DNA of 5,633 bases from contig JAERMN010000317.1 of the NCBI GenBank assembly GCA_016844625.1, positions 1 to 5,633 of the forward strand, written 5' to 3'. The notes beneath the pieces are model-generated. The model was not told where the DNA came from. It ran no database searches and worked only from the letters and a program-made list of their open reading frames with translations. Positions 1 to 5,576 of the stretch are shown here, one piece after another. Positions within the stretch are counted from its first letter, which is position 1, and each line of letters begins with the position of its first letter. Source of the stretch: Deltaproteobacteria bacterium (lineage in GTDB: Bacteria; Desulfobacterota; Binatia; UBA9968). The position numbers and the translations under genes are program-made.

Positions 1-2
1 CC

Positions 3-1211
3 GTGCGCGGATTGAGCGCGCTCTATGTGAGCACATTTTTGTCCGGCTCTTGGGCGATGATCATTCCGACCATACCGGTGTTGGCGCGAGAGTTCGACGT
101 GTCGGCCGGCGGCGCGGCCCAGGTCATCACTGCGTTCGCCTTCGGTAAGATGGCCGGCACGGTGATCGGTGGGGTGCTGCTCGATCGTAAAGGCACGCGT
201 TTTGGTTTAGTTGGTTCAGCCGCGGTTGCGGCGGCAGCGTCATTGGGCGCGGTCTTTGTGCCATGGTTTTTGTTGCTGGTGTCGCTCGCTTTCATTTTGG
301 GCGCGACCGACACGCTCGGTTCGGTGGCTCGTGAGATCGCTGCCATCGATCAGGCGCCCAGCAGTCAGCGCGGGCGAATCATCAGCAGCCTCCATGGCAC
401 CCATACCATCGGCATGGCGTTCTGCCCGTTTCTCGGCGGCTGGTTGACGGAGTTGTTTAACTACAGAGCGGCGTTTCTCGGCTACGCGGTCTTTAGTGTA
501 ATTTCAGTTTTCTTGGGCATGCTCGTGGCAAACTCACCGGGGGAGTCTCACGGTAAGTCGTCGGCAAACGGCGCCGCGAAAGGTTGGGGCTTGGCCGGAT
601 TGAGGGAGCGAAGCATCGGCCTGGCGCGTCTCTATCGGGAAATTCGGCCGGATCTGAGATCCACTTATGGCTCCATTGTGTTTGCGACCATGGTCAATCA
701 ATCGCAACGGATCCTTGTCCAGAGTATGCTGCCACTTTACGCGGTGCGGTATATGCATCTCTCGCCGAGCCAAGTCGGCATGCTGTTTACTATTTCCGGC
801 GTGGTGATTTTCGCGATGATGATCCCCGCCGGATTCGTGATGGACCGCGTCGGACGCAAATGGTGCACGGTGCCGAGCACTGCCATTCCCGCGCTAACAT
901 TTCTTTTGATTCCGCTGACAAGTAATTTTCTCCAGCTGGCGCTGTTAATCGGCATTTCCGGCGTCGCCCAGGGACTTTCTCTCGGTTCGCTGGCGACCGC
1001 GACTTACGATGTCGCGCCGGCGCATGTGCGCGGGCGCCTGCAAGCGCTCAGGCGCACGGTTGCCGAGTTGGGCAGCGGCATGGCGCCGCTGATCGGCGGT
1101 TACCTGGCAAACACTTTCAATCCCGGTGTGCCGTTTCTGGCCTACGCGCCGCTGTTGCTGCTGTCCGCGACGTTGCTTTTGGTCGTCGGCAAAGAGACGC
1201 TGGAGAAATGA
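3..1211 (+). CDS. MFS (major facilitator superfamily) transporter, probably 5'-partial
   Basis: An inner-membrane secondary transporter of about 400 residues with the usual two-halves layout: hydrophobic segments over roughly residues 5-175, a polar basic linker at about 178-218, then hydrophobic segments over about 222-396. Two copies of the MFS motif A loop are visible: G57-V-L-L-D61-R62-K-G64-T-R66 in the N-half and G277-F-V-M-D281-R282-V-G284-R285-K in the C-half. This duplication is diagnostic of the superfamily. The substrate cannot be read from the sequence; a drug or small-organic exporter is a generic guess. The open frame begins at a GTG two bases inside the window with almost no residues before the first membrane helix, so the true start probably lies upstream and the gene is likely cut by the window edge. 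The stop (TGA, 1209-1211) is followed within 30 bp by a long palindrome that could act as a transcription end. No frame damage is seen. Confidence 0.9.
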   Translation: MRGLSALYVSTFLSGSWAMIIPTIPVLAREFDVSAGGAAQVITAFAFGKMAGTVIGGVLLDRKGTRFGLVGSAAVAAAASLGAVFVPWFLLLVSLAFILGATDTLGSVAREIAAIDQAPSSQRGRIISSLHGTHTIGMAFCPFLGGWLTELFNYRAAFLGYAVFSVISVFLGMLVANSPGESHGKSSANGAAKGWGLAGLRERSIGLARLYREIRPDLRSTYGSIVFATMVNQSQRILVQSMLPLYAVRYMHLSPSQVGMLFTISGVVIFAMMIPAGFVMDRVGRKWCTVPSTAIPALTFLLIPLTSNFLQLALLIGISGVAQGLSLGSLATATYDVAPAHVRGRLQALRRTVAELGSGMAPLIGGYLANTFNPGVPFLAYAPLLLLSATLLLVVGKETLEK

Positions 1212-1237
1212 CGCCGGCAAGCAAAATCCGAAATCCG

Positions 1238-1401
1238 AATATCTAAAGCGGCCCCGCGGATCGAAACAAACGCCAAGACAAATAATTCTTAAATCGGGAA
1301 AATCCAAAACACCGGATCCGAAACAATTTTGTTTGGAATTTTATCTATTTTGGTCATTCGGATTTGTTTCGGTCCGCGGGGCTGCTTTCGAGTTTCGATA
1401 T
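1238..1401. repeat. Long imperfect inverted repeat (about 164 bp hairpin-forming element)
   Basis: The outer arms are 1239-1270 and 1363-1401. Both carry, in opposite orientation, an ATATC end, an AAAGC(A/G)GCCCCGCGGA core and a CGAAACAAA end; the right arm has a few extra bases near its outer end. Pairing resumes inside: AAAATCCAAAAC (1299-1310) faces TTTTGTTTGGAATTTT (1327-1342), leaving a tip of about 16 nt. The stretches between these blocks pair only partly. The left flank also carries a short tandem, AAATCCG twice at 1224-1237. It starts 27 bp after the MFS stop, so it may end that transcript, but there is no clean T-run, so a dispersed intergenic repeat is at least as likely. No open frame inside suggests a transposase. 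Confidence 0.7.
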
Positions 1402-1456
1402 TTCCCCTCTTTTAAACAAGCTATGCGAAAGTTAGGATGGCAAAAAGCAATCGATC

Positions 1457-1732
1457 ATGGACCAGGCTGAGAAGGAATTGATCGCCCACGTCGCGCCAGG
1501 AACTCTAGTGCGCTGCGCAGTGACGATTTCATGCAAGCGAAGTGTTTCGAGTCGATCAAGCCGCATTCCAAAGGACGATGTTGATCCGCAATGCCGGCGT
1601 CTTGACGGTGTCAAATATTTGGCCACCGACCAGTGGCTGGCGATGAAAGCGGTGCTGAAAGTCGTCGTCGACGCGCTGTCTCAAGCGGGAAAGAAATGGT
1701 CACTAAAAAGGGGGTGGAGTACCTGGCGTTAA
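1457..1732 (+). CDS. Doubtful orphan ORF, hypothetical 91-aa protein or gene remnant
   Basis: An open frame starting MDQAEKELIAHVAPGTLV with a plausible amphipathic stretch near its end (about residues 56-80, LATDQWLAMKAVLKVV). I do not recognise a family. There is no Shine-Dalgarno before the ATG (upstream is a GCAAAAAGCAATCGATC context), the middle is a Ser/Arg/Lys-rich run typical of shadow frames, and other frames of similar length cover the same bases on both strands. It lies between two repeat elements. It may be the eroded remainder of a gene rather than a working one. Reported so that the stretch is not left blank; real coding use is unlikely. Confidence 0.18.
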   Translation: MDQAEKELIAHVAPGTLVRCAVTISCKRSVSSRSSRIPKDDVDPQCRRLDGVKYLATDQWLAMKAVLKVVVDALSQAGKKWSLKRGWSTWR

Positions 1733-1814
1733 TATCCGATTCGGGGATGGTTGAAATTCATAGCCATCATGCGAAGTATACCAGGCGATGTCTTCAAAGG
1801 AGAAAAGCTAGATC

Positions 1815-1942
1815 ACCCTCGCCCGCTTGCGGGAGAGGGTAGGGGTGAGGGTCCGGCCTGAGACGGCCCCTCGCCGTTGCGCCCCCTCACGGTGCGCCCC
1901 CTCACCCTAACCCTCTCCCCCACCAAGACGTGGTGGAGAGGG
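1815..1942. repeat. REP-like GC-rich palindromic repeat cluster
   Basis: Three nested palindromes are visible. First, ACCCTCGCCCGC (1815-1826) faces GCGGGAGAGGGT (1829-1840) across a 2-nt loop, with one mismatch. Second, GGGAGAGGGTAGGGGTGAGGG (1831-1851) is the reverse complement of 1899-1919 at 19 of 21 positions. Third, CCACCA (1920-1925) faces TGGTGG (1931-1936), extended by CCCTCT/AGAGGG (1911-1916 with 1937-1942). A 12-bp direct repeat GCGCCCCCTCAC occurs at 1879-1890 and 1894-1905. CCCTCACCCTAACCCTCTCCC-type sequences are familiar as dispersed intergenic repeats in many proteobacterial genomes. The structures could also stop transcription entering from the left. Confidence 0.75.
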
Positions 1943-1970
1943 GAAATTTCTTGCCGGCTTGGAGCTCACG

Positions 1971-2030
1971 ATAATCGGAACCTCGCCTTCTAGGCGGGGG
2001 CAGTTCAGTCCGAACATAAACGGAACTTCG
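1971..2030 (+). repeat. Two near-identical 15-mers flanking a small hairpin in the leader of the binding-protein gene
   Basis: ATAATCGGAACCTCG (1971-1985) and ATAAACGGAACTTCG (2016-2030) agree at 13 of 15 positions and are spaced 45 bp start to start. Between them CCTCGCC (1981-1987) can pair with GGCGGGG (1993-1999) over a 5-nt loop, with one G-T pair. The location just upstream of a strong ribosome site makes a regulatory role possible, but only position and similarity support it. Confidence 0.3.
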
Positions 2031-2035
2031 GCTCT

Positions 2036-2043
2036 AAGGAGGT
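2036..2043 (+). promoter_or_regulatory. Strong Shine-Dalgarno (AAGGAGGT)
   Basis: A full-consensus AAGGAGGT ends 5 nt before the ATG at 2049. It settles the start of the binding-protein gene: the same frame is open back to 1959, but the upstream ATG has no ribosome site and would bury the signal peptide 30 residues inside the protein. Confidence 0.85.
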
Positions 2044-2048
2044 GTACG

Positions 2049-3158
2049 ATGAAACCGCGGCGCTCTGGGTTGGAGATCGTTTTTTCGGTCGTCTGGCTGG
2101 TTTCGCTGGCTGGCCAAAATTTTGCCGCTCAACCGGCCAATTGGAAGGCGGATTGGGACGCGACGATTCGGGCCGCCGAAAAGGAAGGGCAGCTGGTGAT
2201 CTACGGCCCGCGCGGGCGCGATCAGGAGATTCTTTATAGCGAGATTTTTCCTAAGGCGTACCCAAAGATTCGCGTGCTCTATACTCCGGGACGATTGAGC
2301 GAGGTGACCTCGCGTCTGATGGCGGAGCAGCGCGCCGGCGTGCGCCAGGTCGATCTGCTTTTGGGCGGCACGGATACGCTACTTGGGACTTTCAAGGACA
2401 AAGGCCTGCTGCAACCGATTCGACCGCTACTCGTCCTGCCCGAAGTCCTCGAACCCGCCGCTTGGTTCAAAGGCAAGCTTTTGTTTGCCGACAGCGAAGA
2501 ACAGTTTATCGTCATGTGGCGCGCCGTGCCCTATGCGTCCGCTTGCATCAATACCAACTTGATCAAAGTCGGCGAGCTCAAGAGTTATTGGGATTTTCTC
2601 AATCCTAAGTGGAAGGGAAAGATCGCCTCTCAGGACTTGCGAAATGGCAGCGCGCGCAATCAGATGTACGCCCTCTACGTCCGCGAAGACTTGGGTCCCA
2701 AGTATCTCAAGCGCCTTTTTGGCGAGATGGACATCACCACCTCGCGCAACTTGGTGCAGCTCGGTGACTGGCTGGCAAACGGTAAATTCGCGATCGCGCT
2801 AGGCGGCGTCGATTGTCCCGATCTCGCGCTTAAAGGCCTGCCGGTCGCGACGATTTTTCTCGAAGGCTTGGGAGCGGTTGGCGCGGGCAACGATCCGGGT
2901 TCTATGTTGGCGAGCGCGCCGCATCCCCACGCTTCGAAGGTGTTTCTCAACTGGGTGTTAAGCCGAGAAGGCCAGATGGCGTTTCAGAAGATCACTAGGG
3001 AAAATTCGTTGCGCGTGGATATCCCGAAAGAGGGAATCGTCCAAGCTGAGTTCATCCTGGACCCCAAGCGGCAATATCTTTTCACCGGGCTCGAAGAGCA
3101 CAAAAAAAAGATCAACGAGTTCGAGCCCTGGCTTTTGTCTCTGGTGCCGAAAAAGTAA
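2049..3158 (+). CDS. Periplasmic ABC-type substrate-binding protein (extracellular solute-binding family)
   Basis: A 369-residue secreted binding protein of the class that includes Fe(III) and polyamine/organic-anion binding proteins. It captures a small solute in the periplasm for an ABC importer. The N-terminus is a signal peptide: basic MKPRR, a hydrophobic core at about 8-22, and an Ala-rich cleavage region around 26-30; there is no lipobox cysteine, so a soluble product is expected. The mature part opens with W35-D-A-T..A-A-E-K-E-G-Q-L-V-I-Y-G, the usual first strand of this family. Further family signatures are D182-F-L-N-P-K-W-K-G-K-I192 and P291-H-P-H-A-S-K-V-F-L-N-W-V-L-S-R-E-G-Q309. 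Length is normal and there is no frame damage. No permease or ATPase gene lies in the window, so the partner transporter and ligand are unknown. A small leader with repeated 15-mers precedes it. The exonuclease gene follows after 38 bp and may share its transcript. Confidence 0.88.
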   Translation: MKPRRSGLEIVFSVVWLVSLAGQNFAAQPANWKADWDATIRAAEKEGQLVIYGPRGRDQEILYSEIFPKAYPKIRVLYTPGRLSEVTSRLMAEQRAGVRQVDLLLGGTDTLLGTFKDKGLLQPIRPLLVLPEVLEPAAWFKGKLLFADSEEQFIVMWRAVPYASACINTNLIKVGELKSYWDFLNPKWKGKIASQDLRNGSARNQMYALYVREDLGPKYLKRLFGEMDITTSRNLVQLGDWLANGKFAIALGGVDCPDLALKGLPVATIFLEGLGAVGAGNDPGSMLASAPHPHASKVFLNWVLSREGQMAFQKITRENSLRVDIPKEGIVQAEFILDPKRQYLFTGLEEHKKKINEFEPWLLSLVPKK

Positions 3159-3196
3159 CCCATGGAAATTCACTCAGTAGGAATGAAAGGCGGTCT

Positions 3197-3958
3197 ATGA
3201 AACTTGCCACTTGGAATGTGAATTCGCTAAAGGTCCGTCTGCCGCAGGTGTTGGAATTTCTCGCGGCGCACCAGCCGGACGCGCTTTGTCTGCAAGAGCT
3301 TAAGCTCGAGGATTCGAACTTTCCGATCGCTGAGATCAACGCGGCCGGTTATCAAGCAGCGTTTTCGGGACAGAAGACCTACAACGGCGTGGCGATCTTG
3401 TCGCCGACCGAAGCCGCGGACATTAGCAAGGGAATTGCCAATTTCGACGATCCGCAGAAGCGGGTGATCGCCGCGACGGTGCAGGGTGTGCGGGTGATCT
3501 GCGTTTACATTCCCAACGGCGAGGCCGTCGAGTCGGACAAATATAAATATAAGCTCGATTGGCTGATGAAGTTGATCGTTTGGTTGAAGCAGGAAATGAC
3601 GAAGTATCCCAAGCTGGCGCTATTGGGCGATTACAATATCGCGCCGGAAGACCGCGACGTGTACGATCCAAAGTTCTGGACTGGCAAGGTGCTGTTCAGC
3701 GAGCCAGAGAAAGCGGCATTTGAAGACATGATCGCCGCCGGTCTGACGGACAGTTTCCGCATGTTCGACCAGCCGGAGAAATCTTACAGTTGGTGGGACT
3801 ATCGTATGAACGGCTTCAAACGAAACCTGGGCCTGCGCATCGACCACATTTTGCTATCACAGGAACTGGCGAAATCGTGCAAGAGCTGCTCCATCGACAA
3901 GGCCATGCGCGCCAAAGAGCGCCCCTCCGACCACGCCCCGGTGATAGCGGAGATTTAG
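3197..3958 (+). CDS. xth: Exodeoxyribonuclease III (AP endonuclease, XthA family)
   Basis: A cytoplasmic, Mg-dependent DNA repair enzyme of the exonuclease-endonuclease-phosphatase fold. It cuts 5' to abasic sites and degrades duplex DNA 3' to 5'. The whole motif set is present in order: W6-N7-V-N-S at the start, L32-Q-E34-L-K (metal-binding Glu), Y104-I-P-N-G, L143-G-D145-Y-N147-I-A-P (catalytic Asp and Asn), R214-I-D216-H-I-L and S244-D245-H246-A-P-V at the end. Its 253 residues fit the short bacterial form (E. coli XthA is 268). The ATG at 3197 has AAAGG (3186-3190) six bases upstream, and the N-terminal MKLATWNVNS matches where the family normally begins. It lies 38 bp after the binding-protein gene in the same direction with no visible terminator between, so co-transcription is possible although the functions are unrelated. 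The repeat-bounded GxxExxY unit begins 15 bp after its stop. Confidence 0.96.
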   Translation: MKLATWNVNSLKVRLPQVLEFLAAHQPDALCLQELKLEDSNFPIAEINAAGYQAAFSGQKTYNGVAILSPTEAADISKGIANFDDPQKRVIAATVQGVRVICVYIPNGEAVESDKYKYKLDWLMKLIVWLKQEMTKYPKLALLGDYNIAPEDRDVYDPKFWTGKVLFSEPEKAAFEDMIAAGLTDSFRMFDQPEKSYSWWDYRMNGFKRNLGLRIDHILLSQELAKSCKSCSIDKAMRAKERPSDHAPVIAEI

Positions 3959-3973
3959 GATTCGGAGAAATTA

Positions 3974-4002
3974 GCCGCAAAGAACGCAAAGTACACAAAA
4001 AA
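3974..4002 (+). repeat. Left repeat cluster: three 9-bp CGCAAA-type units
   Basis: Units are 3976-3984 (CGCAAAGAA), 3985-3993 (CGCAAAGTA) and 3994-4002 (CACAAAAAA, degenerate). The last unit ends on the A of the start codon of the GxxExxY gene, so this array replaces the place where a Shine-Dalgarno would be. Confidence 0.8.
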
Positions 4003-4415
4003 TGACGGAGCTTGAAGTTAAACAGTTGTGCAATCGAGTGCGGCAAGTTGCGTACGACATTCATGTGTATCTTGGACCGGGGCACCTGGAAAAAGTTTAC
4101 GAAACTGCGCTGGTTCATCGTCTGCGCAAGGCTGACTTAAATGTAAAACCGCAGTTTCCGCTAAACGTTTACGATGAAGATGGAACATTACTAGGAGAAT
4201 ATTACGCGGACCTTCTGGTCGAGGACGTTCTGATAGCCGAGATTAAGGCTGGCAGATCGTTAGCCCTTGAACATGTGGCCCAAGTCCTCGGTTACCTTCG
4301 CTCCGCGAAACTCGAACACGGATTACTGATTAACTTCGGTTCGTTTAAGTTTGAAATTCGCAAGTTTGCGTGGTCGCAGCTGATGAAACGTAAACCGCTC
4401 CTGAAAGGAAAGTAA
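4002..4415 (+). CDS. GxxExxY family protein (PD-(D/E)XK nuclease-like, PDDEXK_3)
   Basis: A 137-residue protein, the normal full length of the GxxExxY family (TIGR04256 / PDDEXK_3 type), whose role is not established. The naming motif is present as G27-H-L-E30-K-V-Y33, after an N-terminal helix ending Y18-D-I-H-V-Y-L-G-P-G. A nuclease-like core follows: Y68-A-D70-L-L-V, then V76-L-I-A-E80-I-K82-A, which matches the D...ExK pattern of the PD-(D/E)XK fold. Next comes the family's H-x-x-Q-V-L-x-Y-L segment and the C-terminal G-L-L-I-N-F-G. All putative catalytic residues are kept, so the protein looks intact. The ATG at 4002 begins where relatives begin but has no Shine-Dalgarno; the bases before it belong to the left repeat cluster, suggesting weak or unusual translation initiation, or control through the repeats. 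The gene is alone inside a pair of inverted repeats and is more AT-rich than its neighbours, which suggests transfer. Confidence 0.9.
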   Translation: MTELEVKQLCNRVRQVAYDIHVYLGPGHLEKVYETALVHRLRKADLNVKPQFPLNVYDEDGTLLGEYYADLLVEDVLIAEIKAGRSLALEHVAQVLGYLRSAKLEHGLLINFGSFKFEIRKFAWSQLMKRKPLLKGK

Positions 4416-4435
4416 GCGGCGGCGTTATTTATTCT

Positions 4436-4464
4436 TATTTTGCGAACTTTGCGTTCTTTGCGGC
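4436..4464 (-). repeat. Right repeat cluster: three 9-bp CGCAAA-type units, inverted
   Basis: Read on the minus strand the units are 4462-4454 (CGCAAAGAA), 4453-4445 (CGCAAAGTT) and 4444-4436 (CGCAAAATA). The cluster begins 20 bp after the GxxExxY stop and ends 12 bp before the stop of the convergent amidohydrolase pseudogene. Confidence 0.85.
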
Positions 4465-4476
4465 CATTCCTTCCTC

Positions 4477-5545
4477 TTACTCGAAGCTATACATCCTCGC
4501 GCAGTTGTCCCACAGCCACTTTCGTTTCATTTGATCGGTGAAGGGCATTTTTAAGAACGTGTCGATGGCGTGGGGGTATTTTACGTCTAGGTGGGGGTAG
4601 TCGGTGGAGAAGACCATATTGTCTTCGAGGCCATACTCGGGGATGTGTTTGGCGGTGATCTCGTCGCATTCGACGGCGCCGTAGCATTGGCGCTGGAAAT
4701 ATTCCATCGCCCATGCGCCAGAGTAACCACGGCACCCACGAGCAGTTGCCTTCGAGAAAGGCGACTTTCAATTTCGGAAAGCGCTCCATCACGCCGCCGA
4801 AGATCATGTCGCCGCAGGCGAGCATGTTGGCGAAGGGAAAGCCGAAGGTATTAAACATCGAGAAAGTCGAGCAGATGTGGGAGAAAGCCGGCTGCGGCAG
4901 ATAGACACGGCCAGCTTCGTGGAAGCCGACGGGCAGGTTTAATTTCTCGCACTCGGCCCACAGCGGATCGTAGTAGGGATCGCTCCATTTCTTGTTGTTG
5001 ACATGATTGGGCCGAATAAAGATGCCGCGAAAGCCGTACTCTTTTGCCGTGCGGCGAATCTCTTCAATCGAACCGCTGATGTCGTGCGGCGCGACCATGG
5101 CGACGCCGAACATGCGCTTGGGATCGCTCTGAGCGAAGTCGTGGAGCCAGTCGTTGTAAGCGCGGGCGATGGCGCTGGCGAAATCGGGGTCGAGGCCGTC
5201 AATGCCGAGCACCGTCAACGCGCGGGTCGGAAACAGAAACGCGATATCGAGCCCTTCCTTATCCATCGCTTGGAGCTGCGAAACGCCGTCGAAGTTTCGT
5301 TTGCCCGCGTCGCCATATTTTTCTTGGAAAAAGTCGTGGCGGTACTTGGCCAGCGCGGGGTTTTCGGGATTGCGCGGGATCGGCAGCACCTTGCCTTCGA
5401 CTTCAACGCCGAGATCGCGAAACGAGCGATTGAGCCCTTGGGGCGCGCGGTCGAGATATTTCTTGTCGATATAGCGCTGCCACAAATCCGCCGGCTCGAA
5501 CACATGCATGTCGGAATCCATCGCCTTAAAACCGTTCTTCGCCAT
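4477..5545 (-). pseudogene. Broken amidohydrolase-2 family metal-dependent hydrolase (frameshift with likely internal deletion)
   Basis: A TIM-barrel metal-dependent hydrolase or decarboxylase of the amidohydrolase-2 group (PF04909, relatives of ACMSD and resorcylate decarboxylases); the substrate is unknown. The ATG at 5545 has GAGGAG just upstream. The first frame carries the N-terminal metal motif D10-S-D12-M-H14-V-F-E17, the barrel histidine in V206-G-F-H209-E-A-G, and G266-N-C-S-W-V-P-W-L-L-W-R277-M278. After M278 (codon ends at 4712) this frame degenerates into an Arg/Pro-rich tail that stops at 4487. The true C-terminus continues in another frame from 4707: E-Y-F-Q-R-Q-C-Y, then V-F-S-T-D-Y-P-H (the last catalytic Asp), ending at TAA 4477-4479. 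Only four bases separate the two parts. In relatives I recall a further segment of about 20 residues between the W-R-(M/L) and E-Y-F blocks, so a deletion rather than a single-base slip is likely. An assembly or read error is the alternative. Confidence 0.82.
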
Positions 5546-5552
5546 TTTCGTT

Positions 5553-5558
5553 CTCCTC
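5553..5558 (-). promoter_or_regulatory. Shine-Dalgarno (GAGGAG) of the amidohydrolase gene
   Basis: GAGGAG on the minus strand lies 7 bases before the ATG at 5545. It fixes the start at MAKNGFK; the longer frame, opening with a TTG at 5560, would translate through this site and is not credible. Confidence 0.75.
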
Positions 5559-5561
5559 AAT

Positions 5562-5576
5562 ATCCCTTACAGGGAT
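5562..5576 (-). promoter_or_regulatory. Small hairpin directly upstream of the amidohydrolase ribosome site
   Basis: On the minus strand ATCCCT (5576-5571) and AGGGAT (5567-5562) form a 6-bp stem with a 3-nt loop, ending three bases before the GAGGAG. The stem is short, so a role in leader control is only possible, not shown. Confidence 0.25.

Larger units (their letters stand above)
1212..1958. other. 747-bp intergenic region dominated by repeats
   Basis: No convincing gene lies here. The left part is a long imperfect palindrome (1238-1401). The middle (about 1402-1810) carries only short overlapping open frames on both strands, without Shine-Dalgarno sequences or recognisable protein motifs. 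The right part (1815-1942) is a GC-rich REP-like palindrome cluster. The combination suggests decayed sequence that has collected repeats, between the MFS gene and the substrate-binding-protein gene. Confidence 0.7.
3974..4464. mobile_element. Candidate one-gene element: GxxExxY gene bounded by inverted 9-bp repeat clusters
   Basis: The two ends are inverted copies: GCCGCAAAGAACGCAAAGT at 3974-3992 is the perfect reverse complement of 4446-4464, and similarity extends inward to 26 of 29 positions (3974-4002 with 4436-4464). Each end reads as three consecutive 9-bp units starting CGCAAA (the innermost left copy degenerate), all pointing inward. The only gene inside is the GxxExxY ORF. The unit occupies the 518-bp gap between two convergent gene ends, leaving 15 and 12 bp outside, and damages neither stop. 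By hand count 4021-4380 is 174/360 GC (48%), against 70/120 (58%) in part of the neighbouring xth gene. I see no target-site duplication and no transposase, so mobility is inferred from the architecture only. The alternative is a gene with flanking regulatory or terminator-like repeats. Confidence 0.45.

Noticed and set aside
584..925. Alternative-frame ORFs inside the MFS gene
   Set aside because: The MFS frame has continuous membrane segments and paired motif A loops; the other frames are low-quality shadows.
1457..1520. Faint likeness of HVAPGTLVRCAV to the N-terminus of DisA-type diadenylate cyclases
   Set aside because: Only a handful of residues match and nothing of the catalytic domain (no DGA or RHR motif) follows in any frame.
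1744..1757. 14-bp identity GGGATGGTTGAAAT shared with 5572-5585
   Set aside because: A single short exact match in a window this size is within reach of chance, and similarity does not extend on either side.
1947..1975. Possible promoter with a GATAAT -10 element before the binding-protein gene
   Set aside because: The -10 is good, but the only hexamer at 17-bp spacing (TTTCTT) matches TTGACA poorly and the TTGCCG alternative is at 13 bp; not strong enough to annotate.
1959..2048. N-terminal extension of the binding protein from the ATG at 1959
   Set aside because: No ribosome site there, the residues look non-coding, and the AAGGAGGT before 2049 plus the signal peptide starting at MKPRR clearly mark the later start.
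3976..4002. CRISPR-like reading of the 9-bp repeated units
   Set aside because: Units are adjacent with no spacers, far too short for CRISPR repeats, and mirrored at the other end of the gene; no cas gene is present.
4591..4904. Plus-strand open frames overlapping the amidohydrolase
   Set aside because: They are antisense to a clear protein family on the minus strand and have no motifs or ribosome sites.
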